Shown here piece after piece: positions 22,601 to 34,600 of a DNA stretch of 64,000 bases (its first letter is position 1; each line of letters begins with the position of its first letter). Origin of the DNA: Nemopilema nomurai (Eukaryota > Cnidaria > Scyphozoa > Rhizostomeae > Rhizostomatidae); assembly GCA_003864495.1 (NCBI GenBank), contig ML133376.1:248001-312000 (forward strand), written 5' to 3'. The notes below the pieces were generated by a model. It worked only from the letters and a program-made list of their open reading frames with translations. It ran no database searches and was not told the origin of the DNA. A program made the translations under genes and the position numbers.

Positions 22601-25600
22601 ACAGGAGTTCTCATGTGTAACACTGTGGAAATCTACATGCAAGTACTAAAGTAGAGAATATTTCGAAAACTAAACGTCAAAAACGAGCATATGCAAAGAG
22701 CTTTGAAAATAGCTTGAAACAAGTAAGCAGTTAGTGTTCGAACCTTGCTTTAGCCTTAGCGCCCGATGCGATTTGTGAGGAAGGCAGCGATCCTCATCCG
22801 GCAACAGCTTTAGTCGGTCTTGGTTCGTATCCGGAATTCTACCTTCTAAGCTATTACATACGTTGATAATGCAGATCCTATTATTTTACACGTGTCCGCA
22901 AACATGTGGTATGCCAATCAGCAAGCAGCGGTCTGGAACACAGGACTATTTTCACAGGGAGGCTCTCTCAGTGGTGGTAGCTTCTTGATGAATCTAAAGG
23001 GTGGTAGAGCTATACTTGCCAAATACTGTAGTTATTGCTTACTTATTTTTAGTCTTAAAGAAGTATTACTCAAGACGTTTTAAGCACTGAGTGTGCAAAA
23101 TACATTTAGCGATGGCAGGAGTGAAGGGGGGACTTTGCCCCTTCTCTGTCTCCCTTGGAACAGCCACTGCCTCTCAGTGTTTTGGTAAGTAAAGTGCCTA
23201 TTCATTGAATGACCTGTTATGCATCAACATCTTTTGAGTCACTAAAATTTTCATCTGATTTTCACAAGTTGTTGCAAGATTAAACTTGCCGGAATCCCAT
23301 CGTGTGCCTCCTATTCTACTTCCCTATCATATGACACTGGTCTAATGGTTGGTGTCTCTGTCAACCAAAGGCATTAACGTAGATATTCGATTTCCCAATT
23401 CCCTCGTAATGTGATGATTCTCCTCAAATGGTATAGAGCAAACATGAAGACGGGGGTTAAAGCCGGGATGGTTCGCGCCAAAATTGACTGTCAGGCAGGA
23501 CTAGATGCGTTTAAAGATCGTCACAAAATTTTGACCAGTGAACGAAGAGGCTCGGCTGTGTTGAAAGAATGGTTTTCAAAGAACTTCAAATCAAGCAATT
23601 TGTACGCGATGATCAATAAAACGGTGAGCGATGCATGGTCAGCAGAGAAGGGCAAGACCGTCCAGCAGTCAGTCCAAGATGCACTGGTGACAGGAGTGGG
23701 AGACCCAATCGTCAAACTCATCAACTACCTGGAGCTTACCCACTCGAAGCATTGTTTAACAAACGATTTAAGCAGCGGACTGGGGAATCTCCCTGTTTCA
23801 AATGTCTACACCAACGACGTGCCAGGTACATTTTTCTAGCAAAACCCTAAGACGGTTAAGTTTATGTTTCAAACGTAATAGAAATCAGATACAGGAAACC
23901 GATTTCTTGCTGAAAATGTTTAAAAAGCAAACATGCATGTCTTACATTCGCTGATTTACATCATAACGGAGGCCATCATCCAAAACAGAAATGATTTCTT
24001 CTCCACCTTGAAGTATGTCCTAGAAATCAATTATGGAAAATAGGTCTTAAAAAGTGACTTAACAAACAAGAATTTAACTTCAAATGTCAGTAAATTTTCC
24101 CACAGGAGAGGCGACGACAAAGAAAATGCCTCTAACAGGAGAAACTTTGAGTGGAAAAGAAGGATACAAAAAGATTCTCTACTACTTCACGACATTTGAC
24201 ATCAGCCCAGAAGACATAAAAACCGAAGGAGAAAACCAGCTGAAAACGTTCTATAACCAGGTGCGTCTTGCGACTTTTGACGTAGGAAATTAACACAGCA
24301 TGGGTCGATTGGCGTTTTAAGCTGCCTATCTTGTAATCTTTGTAATCTTTGTAATCTAAAAACCTTTGTAATTTTTGTAGTCACGATAAGGGATATTGCA
24401 TTTTTCATGCTGATAGCTTAATGAGCCGGGCAGATCTCGGCGTTAGGCAAAAACCGAGTCAAACAATTGAGATTACATCATACATGTAAGCAAACATGCC
24501 TTATAGCACCGGTGTGTACGAGTAAGAGGCGTCATCAATGAGAGGTTGATCAAAGAGCAAGCTAATGGCTGGGACACGTGTTGGATAAACTTTCGATATA
24601 ATTTTGTTGACTATGCTTAAAGGCATCTTTGCTCCTTATTCCACATATTAATTATATTTATGTCACATATATTTTATTCAATTTATACCAGGGTTGAAAA
24701 TGTTGTGTCAGATTTGCAGAACGGCATCTAAGGCCCAAGAATTTGCTGTTTTAAAAATGATTATAAAAACGAAAAAGAGAACGCAGCGAAGCCGAGAGAA
24801 TCGCAATACATAAATGAGAAAAGCTGTCTTCAGCAACCGACTCAAGGCAACGAAAGCTTAGAACTATCAAGCACGTTGATATTTGTTTGATTTGAATTCC
24901 AGAGCATTGAAATAGCAAAGAAGATCATGAAGGATGCTAAGACTACGGAGGAGGCAATCACAAAGTTCAAACTGTACCTGAATAGCGATGAGATGTGGCA
25001 CGGCACTGCGAAGTTCCCAGACAACGAGTCGAATGCGGAGGCGTACAAGAAATGCAAAACCCACGCAACTGCGAAGCTTTATTGCCCAGTTCGTTGGAAG
25101 AGTATTATGATATGGGCCGAGGTACAGGGCTCTATGTGTTTTTAATATGTGCTCCTTCGTAAGAGCCTCTACAGGTCTCATTCGCAGATGCATCCTCCTG
25201 CGAATGAGCAGACCGCAAGCACAGAGGGATGTAAAGAGCTGGGAGTTTATATTTGCTAGTATTCATCATTGCTGCGTTCGTTCTTCCCTTTCCTTCACTC
25301 TGAACCAGCCGTGTTGCATCATGGTGTCCTCTGTCACATGGTGATCACATGATCCTTCTCACTGCCAGATCTTTGTCATCTCTCTCTTGCGACAGCTTCG
25401 CCCGATTCGATTCTACCTGGCTCTGAACATTGTTAGCTTCCTTTCAAATGATTTTTCTCAGATCTGTATTGTGCAAATGTCGCTGTTGCTGTTTAAGGAC
25501 TGCGTACATCTTCATTCAGAATTCCAGCTCTTATTGAAAATGCTTATTGCGGCTCATGGTATTACACTGGGCATTTCAAGATGCTCTGCCAATAATCAAC

Positions 25601-28600
25601 AATGTATTTCGAGCTAACTACAGTACTTCTAAAACCGCATTTACACAAGCTGTGTGTACGACAAAAGAATCTAATATTTATCGAAATTCAATTTATTATC
25701 AATTTTCATTGTCCAAACTTTTAATTTTCAGTACTTCCAAAAAGTTATGTCGATGATACATCCCAAACTTGTTCCACTTTTCACCTTCAGTGGGGACAAA
25801 AACACAGTCCCAAATTGTCCAATAGAGATGGAGCCCCACTACAATCCCTCGAATGGTGCCCATTATTTCCAGAGAAGTGATGGAGCCTGCACGAAAACAA
25901 CAAGATATGGGATGCCATTTTTCCTCGAGAAATACGGGCCCAAGTACCAGGAGTGGTCGTTGACAGGGCACGAAGCACGTCCGGGACATCACACGGAATA
26001 TCAAGGTACCGGGACTAAGCCTCTGCCAGGTGGCTGCGGTGGAGCCCTGGGCTATGTCTTGCTGATGGATTTATAAACTGTTTAGCATATAGTGAGATTT
26101 AGTCCTATCCAGGTTTCAAGTGGCGATTTTGACAAGTTTTCCTTTGAGGCATCTGTCTGTATGATCGACGGTTTGAAGAGATCGACTTTCATAGATTTCC
26201 AGATTGGTTATGAGCACTGTCAATGTTGTCATATGCGTCATCACCCGTGACATCCCTATTATTAGCAACCATGTGTCTAGTATCTTTTCCAGTGGTATTT
26301 ACTTTCCTTGTGGTACATTTAAGACGTAACGTCGCTGAAGGTTATACTAAGCACTTTCATAATACACTTTCTTACTACCAGGGACCGAAGAGCACTTTAG
26401 AGACAAATGCGGTGGACTGTTGAGCTGGTTCGACAGGAACGGCTACTACATCGCCTTCACTGAAGGCTGGGCACTTTATGCAGAGAACCCCCTGCTTTCT
26501 GACGATGTAAATTTGTACAAAGACGATATGTTGCAGAAGTACGGGATGTATAAATGGCAGGTATGTGGGGCGAGTTGTTAGAGGGTGAGGTGCAGCGAAG
26601 GGAGGGGTGCAGAGAATGGAAAAGGGAATTAGGTGGGGGAGAAGAGCAAGGAAACGAAGAGGATGAATGGACGATGGGGGGTTAAGGGAGATAGATGTTA
26701 CTTTCGCACTATCAAGGGTGGCGGGGGAAGGTTGAAGCTAGGGGATGTATGTCACAGGGGAGAAGGTAGAATTACTCGAAGATTAATAGAAAGATTGAAA
26801 TTATAGATTGAGATAGAGCAAAGAAGAACAGTCTTGGGAAGAAGCGTAATATGGCTTGGAGGGGAAATTAAAATGGATAGAACTTTGGTGGGGGGTTGGT
26901 GGCAGATCTTGAGGGTGATAAGAGTGGTATTAATGTACCGCTCTTTTGTCTACAAGATACATTAACAGAGTCACCGTTGTGTTTAAAGGTGATTGACATC
27001 AGATTCAATGCAATAAAGACTTCAGATTGTTTGCGTGTATGGAGATTAAAAACCTGACTTTTGGAATCATAGTAGAAACATAAATCAGGTGCTAAGAGCT
27101 ATATCTGTCGACTATTTCATCTTTCGACTTTTCACATCTTTTGCAGACATGGAGAGCAGTTCGCCTGATAGTAGACACGGGGTTACATTACAGAGGGAGA
27201 AACATGTAAGTCGTGTGTCCACGCATGTAGAGTTTTGAGCTTCACATTAGCATTTCAAGATGCTGGCTAACGCGTGCAATTGTGATGGGCTTAAAGCCAC
27301 AGGCCAAAGAAAAAGTTGTGGACCCAATGTACCGTATAGAAAGCTACTCTTCTTCCAACTCTTACTAGTTTGTTCAATCTTACGCCAGCAATATGTCCGT
27401 TGCAAGGATGACCATGGACCCCAAATAGCCAGTTTCATTTCATAGGTCCCTTAGTGAAGTAAGGACAGTTACCCTTAATGCTTAAATAACTGTCGTCCTT
27501 CTTTCTAAATTAAAAAGATAATCAATGTGGCATTTAACTTGTTCATCTAGTACGAGTCTTGAGATAGCCAGTCTCATTTCATAGGTCCCTTAGTGAAGTA
27601 AGGACAGTTACCCTTCAATGCTTAAATAACTGTCGTCCCTCTTTCTAAATTAAAAAGGTAATCAATGTTGCATTTAACTTGTTCATCTAGTACGAGTCTT
27701 GAGATAGCCAGTCTCATTTCATAGGTCCTTTAGTGAAGTAAGGACAGTTACCCTTTAATGCTTAAATAACTGTCGTCCCTCTTTCTAAATTAAAAAGGTA
27801 ATCAATGTTGCATTTAACTTGTTCATCTAGTACGAGTCTTGAGATAGCCAGTCTCATTTCATAGGTCCCTTAGTGAAGTAAGGACAGTTACCCTTAATGC
27901 TTAAATAACTGTCGTCCTCTTTCTAAATTAAAAAGATAATCCATGTTGCATTTAACTTGTTCATCTAGTACGAGTCTTGAGATAGCCAGTCTCATTTCAT
28001 AGGTCCCTTAGTGAAGTAAGGACAGTTACCCTTAATGCTTAAATAACTGTCGTCCCTCTTTCTAAATTAAAAAGATAATCCATGTTGCATTTAACTTGTT
28101 CATCTAGTACGAGTCTTGAGATAGCCAGTCTCATTTCATAGGTCCTTTAGTGAAGTAAGGACAGTTACCCTTAATGCTTAAATAACTGTCGTCCTTCTTT
28201 CTAAATTAAAAAGATAATCCATGTTGCATTTAACTTGTTCATCTAGTACGAGTCTTGAGATAGCCAGTCTCATTTCATAGGTCCTTAGTGAAGTAAGGAC
28301 AGTTACCCTTAATGCTTAAATAACTGTCGTCCTTCTTTCTAAATTAAAAAGATAATCCATGTTGCATTTAACTTGTTCATCTAGTACGAGTCTTGAGATA
28401 GCCAGTCTCATTTCATAGGTCCTTTAGTGAAGTAAGGACAGTTACCCTTTAATGCTTAAATAACTGTCGTCCTTCTTTCTAAATTAAAAAGATAATCCAT
28501 GTTGCATTTAACTTGTTCATCTAGTACGAGTCTTGAGATAGCCAGTCTCATTTCATAGGTCCTTAGTGAAGTAAGGACAGTTACCCTTAATGCTTAAATA

Positions 28601-31600
28601 ACTGTCGTCCTTCTTTCTAAATTAAAAGATAATCATGTTGCATTTAACTTGTTCATCTAGTACGAGTCTTGAGATAGCCAGTCTCATTTCATAGGTCCTT
28701 TAGTGAAGTAAGGACAGTTACCCTTAATGCTTAAATAACTGTCGTCCTTCTTTCTAAATTAAAAAGTAATCCATGTTGCATTTAACTTGTTCATCTAGTA
28801 CGAGTCTTGAGATAGCCAGTCTCATTTCATAGGTCCTTTAGTGAAGTAAGGACAGTTACCCTTAATGCTTAAATAACTGTCGTCCTTCTTTCTAAATTAA
28901 AAAGATAATCCATGTTGCATTTAACTTGTTCATCTAGTACGAGTCTTGAGATAGCCAGTCTCATTTCATAGGTCCTTTAGTGAAGTAAGGACAGTTACCC
29001 TTAATGCTTAAATAACTGTCGTCCTTCTTTCTAAATTAAAAAGATAATCCATGTTGCATTTAACTTGTTCATCTAGTACGAGTCTTGAGATAGCCAGTCT
29101 CATTTCATAGGTCCTTTAGTGAAGTAAGGACAGTTACCCTTAATGCTTAAATAACTGTCGTCCTCTTTCTAAATTAAAAAATAATCCATGTTGCATTTAA
29201 CTTGTTCATCTAGTACGAGTCTTGAGATAGCCAGTCTCATTTCATAGGTCCTTAGTGAAGTAAGGACAGTTACCCTTAATGCTTAAATAACTGTCGTCCT
29301 CTTTCTAAATTAAAAAGTAATCCATGTTGCATTTAACTTGTTCATCTAGTACGAGTCTTGAGATAGCCAGTCTCATTTCATAGGTCCTTTAGTGAAGTAA
29401 GGACAGTTACCCTTAATGCTTAAATAACTGTCGTCCTCTTTCTAAATTAAAAAGATAATCATGTTGCATTTAACTTGTTCATCTAGTACGAGTCTTGAGA
29501 TAGCCAGTCTCATTTCATAGGTCCTTTAGTGAAGTAAGGACAGTTACCCTTAATGCTTAAATAACTGTCGTCCTTCTTTCTAAATTAAAAAGATAATCCA
29601 TGTTGCATTTAACTTGTTCATCTAGTACGAGTCTTGAGATAGCCAGTCTCATTTCATAGGTCCTTTAGTGAAGTAAGGACAGTTACCCTTAATGCTTAAA
29701 TAACTGTCGTCCTTCTTTCTAAATTAAAAAGATAATCCATGTTGCATTTAACTTGTTCATCTAGTACGAGTCTTGAGATAGCCAGTCTCATTTCATAGGT
29801 CCTTAGTGAAGTAAGGACAGTTACCCTTAATGCTTAAATAACTGTCGTCCTCTTTCTAAATTAAAAAGTAATCATGTTGCATTTAACTTGTTCATCTAGT
29901 ACGAGTCTTGAGATAGCCAGTCTCATTTCATAGGTCCTTTAGTGAAGTAAGGACAGTTACCCTTAATGCTTAAATAACTGTCGTCCTTCTTTCTAAATTA
30001 AAAAGATAATCCATGTTGCATTTAACTTGTTCATCTAGTACGAGTCTTGAGATAGCCAGTCTCATTTCATAGGTCCTTTAGTGAAGTAAGGACAGTTACC
30101 CTTAATGCTTAAATAACTGTCGTCCTTCTTTCTAAATTAAAAAGATAATCCATGTTGCATTTAACTTGTTCATCTAGTACGAGTCTTGAGATAGCCAGTC
30201 TCATTTCATAGGTCCTTTAGTGAAGTAAGGACAGTTACCCTTAATGCTTAAATAACTGTCGTCCTTCTTTCTAAATTAAAAAGATAATCCATGTTGCATT
30301 TAACTTGTTCATCTAGTACGAGTCTTGAGATAGCCAGTCTCATTTCATAGGTCCTTTAGTGAAGTAAGGACAGTTACCCTTAATGCTTAAATAACTGTCG
30401 TCCTTCTTTCTAAATTAAAAAGATAATCCATGTTGCATTTAACTTGTTCATCTAGTACGAGTCTTGAGATAGCCAGTCTCATTTCATAGGTCCTTTAGTG
30501 AAGTAAGGACAGTTACCCTTAATGCTTAAATAACTGTCGTCCTCTTTCTAAATTAAAAAGATAATCCATGTTGCATTTAACTTGTTCATCTAGTACGAGT
30601 CTTGAGATAGCCAGTCTCATTTCATAGGTCCTTTAGTGAAGTAAGGACAGTTACCCTTAATGCTTAAATAACTGTCGTCCTCTTTCTAAATTAAAAAGTA
30701 ATCCATGTTGCATTTAACTTGTTCATCTAGTACGAGTCTTGAGATAGCCAGTCTCATTTCATAGGTCCTTAGTGAAGTAAGGACAGTTACCCTTAATGCT
30801 TAAATAACTGTCGTCCTTCTTTCTAAATTAAAAAGATAATCCATGTTGCATTTAACTTGTTCATCTAGTACGAGTCTTGAGATAGCCAGTCTCATTTCAT
30901 AGGTCCTTTAGTGAAGTAAGGACAGTTACCCTTAATGCTTAAATAACTGTCGTCCTTCTTTCTAAATTAAAAAGATAATCCATGTTGCATTTAACTTGTT
31001 CATCTAGTACGAGTCTTGAGATAGCCAGTCTCATTTCATAGGTCCTTTAGTGAAGTAAGGACAGTTACCCTTTAATGCTTAAATAACTGTCGTCCTTCTT
31101 TCTAAATTAAAAAGATAATCCATGTTGCATTTAACTTGTTCATCTAGTACGAGTCTTGAGATAGCCAGTCTCATTTCATAGGTCCTTTAGTGAAGTAAGG
31201 ACAGTTACCCTTAATGCTTAAATAACTGTCGTCCTTCTTTCTAAATTAAAAAGATAATCCATGTTGCATTTAACTTGTTCATCTAGTACGAGTCTTGAGA
31301 TAGCCAGTCTCATTTCATAGGTCCTTTAGTGAAGTAAGGACAGTTACCCTTAATGCTTAAATAACTGTCGTCCTTCTTTCTAAATTAAAAAGATAATCCA
31401 TGTTGCATTTAACTTGTTCATCTAGTACGAGTCTTGAGATAGCCAGTCTCATTTCATAGGTCCTTTAGTGAAGTAAGGACAGTTACCCTTAATGCTTAAA
31501 TAACTGTCGTCCTTCTTTCTAAATTAAAAAGATAATCCATGTTGCATTTAACTTGTTCATCTAGTACGAGTCTTGAGATAGCCAGTCTCATTTCATAGGT

Positions 31601-34600
31601 CCTTTAGTGAAGTAAGGACAGTTACCCTTAATGCTTAAATAACTGTCGTCCTTCTTTCTAAATTAAAAAGATAATCCATGTTGCATTTAACTTGTTCATC
31701 TAGTACGAGTCTTGAGATAGCCAGTCTCATTTCATAGGTCCTTTAGTGAAGTAAGGACAGTTACCCTTAATGCTTAAATAACTGTCGTCCTTCTTTCTAA
31801 ATTAAAAGATAATCCATGTTGCATTTAACTTGTTCATCTAGTACGAGTCTTGAGATAGCCAGTCTCATTTCATAGGTCCTTTAGTGAAGTAAGGACAGTT
31901 ACCCTTAATGCTTAAATAACTGTCGTCCTTCTTTCTAAATTAAAAAGATAATCCATGTTGCATTTAACTTGTTCATCTAGTACGAGTCTTGAGATAGCCA
32001 GTCTCATTTCATAGGTCCTTTAGTGAAGTAAGGACAGTTACCCTTAATGCTTAAATAACTGTCGTCCTTCTTTCTAAATTAAAAAGATAATCCATGTTGC
32101 ATTTAACTTGTTCATCTAGTACGAGTCTTGAGATAGCCAGTCTCATTTCATAGGTCCTTTAGTGAAGTAAGGACAGTTACCCTTAATGCTTAAATAACTG
32201 TCGTCCTTCTTTCTAAATTAAAAAGATAATCCATGTTGCATTTAACTTGTTCATCTAGTACGAGTCTTGAGATAGCCAGTCTCATTTCATAGGTCCTTTA
32301 GTGAAGTAAGGACAGTTACCCTTAATGCTTAAATAACTGTCGTCCTTCTTTCTAAATTAAAAAGATAATCCATGTTGCATTTAACTTGTTCATCTAGTAC
32401 GAGTCTTGAGATAGCCAGTCTCATTTCATAGGTCCTTTAGTGAAGTAAGGACAGTTACCCTTAATGCTTAAATAACTGTCGTCCTTCTTTCTAAATTAAA
32501 AAGATAATCCATGTTGCATTTAACTTGTTCATCTAGTACGAGTCTTGAGATAGCCAGTCTCATTTCATAGGTCCTTTAGTGAAGTAAGGACAGTTACCCT
32601 TAATGCTTAAATAACTGTCGTCCTTCTTTCTAAATTAAAAAGATAATCCATGTTGCATTTAACTTGTTCATCTAGTACGAGTCTTGAGATAGCCAGTCTC
32701 ATTTCATAGGTCCTTTAGTGAAGTAAGGACAGTTACCCTTAATGCTTAAATAACTGTCGTCCCTTCTTTCTAAATTAAAAATAATCCATGTTGCATTTAA
32801 CTTGTTCATCTAGTACGAGTCTTGAGATAGCCAGTCTCATTTCATAGGTCCTTTAGTGAAGTAAGGACAGTTACCCCTTAATGCTTAAATAACTGTCGTC
32901 CCTCTTTCTAAATTAAAAAGATAATCCATGTTGCATTTAACTTGTTCATCTAGTACGAGTCTTGAGATAGCCAGTCTCATTTCATAGGTCCTTTAGTGAA
33001 GTAAGGACAGTTACCCTTAATGCTTAAATAACTGTCGTCCTTCTTTCTAAATTAAAAAGATAATCCATGTTGCATTTAACTTGTTCATCTAGTACGAGTC
33101 TTGAGATAGCCAGTCTCATTTCATAGGTCCTTAGTGAAGTAAGGACAGTTACCCTTAATGCTTAAATAACTGTCGTCCTTCTTTCTAAATTAAAAAGATA
33201 ATCCATGTTGCATTTAACTTGTTCATCTAGTACGAGTCTTGAGATAGCCAGTCTCATTTCATAGGTCCTTTAGTGAAGTAAGGACAGTTACCCTTAATGC
33301 TTAAATAACTGTCGTCCTTCTTTCTAAAATTAAAAGATAATCCATGTTGCATTTACTTGTTCATCTAGTACGAGTCTTGAGATAGCCAGTCTCATTTCAT
33401 AGGTCCTTTAGTGAAGTAAGGACAGTTACCCTTAATGCTTAAATAACTGTCGTCCTTCTTTCTAAATTAAAAAGATAATCCATGTTGCATTTAACTTGTT
33501 CATCTAGTACAAGTCTTGAGATAGCCAGTCTCATTTCATAGGTCCTTTAGTGAAGTAAGGACAGTTACCCTTAATGCTTAAATAACTGTCGTCCTTTTTC
33601 TAAATTAAAAAGATAATCCATGTTGCATTTAACTTGTTCATCTAGTACAAGTCTTGAGATAGCCAGTCTCATTTCATAGGTCCTTTAGTGAAGTAAGGAC
33701 AGTTACCCTTAATGCTTAAATAACTGTCGTCCTTCTTTCTAAATTAAAAAGATAATCCATGTTGCATTTAACTTGTTCATCTAGTACGAGTCTTGAGATA
33801 GCCAGTCTCATTTCATAGGTCCTTTAGTGAAGTAAGGACAGTTACCCTTAATGCTTAAATAACTGTCGTCCTTCTTTCTAATTAAAAAGATAATCCATGT
33901 TGCATTTAACTTGTTCATCTAGTACGAGTCTTGAGATAGCCAGTCTCATTTCATAGGTCCCTTAGTGAAGTAAGGACAGTTACCCTTAATGCTTAAATAA
34001 CTGTCGTCCTTCTTTCTAAATTAAAAGATAATCCATGTTGCATTTAACTTGTTCATCTAGTACGAGTCTTGAGATAACCAGTCTCATTTCATAGGTCCTT
34101 AGTGAAGTAAGGACAGTTACCCTTAATGCTTAAATAACTGTCGTCCTTCTTTCTAAATTAAAAAGATAATCCATGTTGCATTTAACTTGTTCATCTAGTA
34201 CGAGTCTTGAGATAGCCAGTCTCATTTCATAGGTCCTTTAGTGAAGTAAGGACAGTTACCCTTAATGCTTAAATAACTGTCGTCCTTCTTTCTAAATCAA
34301 AAAGATAATCCATGTTGCATTTAACTTGTTCATCTAGTACGAGTCTTGAGATAGCCAGTCTCATTTCATAGGTCCTTTAGTGAAGTAAGGACAGTTACCC
34401 TTTAATGCTTAAATAACTGTCGTCCTCTTTCTAAATTAAAAAGATAATCCATGTTGCATTTAACTTGTTCATCTAGTACGAGTCTTGAGATAGCCAGTCT
34501 CATTTCATAGGTCCTTAGTGAAGTAAGGACAGTTACCCTTAATGCTTAAATAACTGTCGTCCTCTTTCTAAATTAAAAAGATAATCCATGTTGCATTTAA

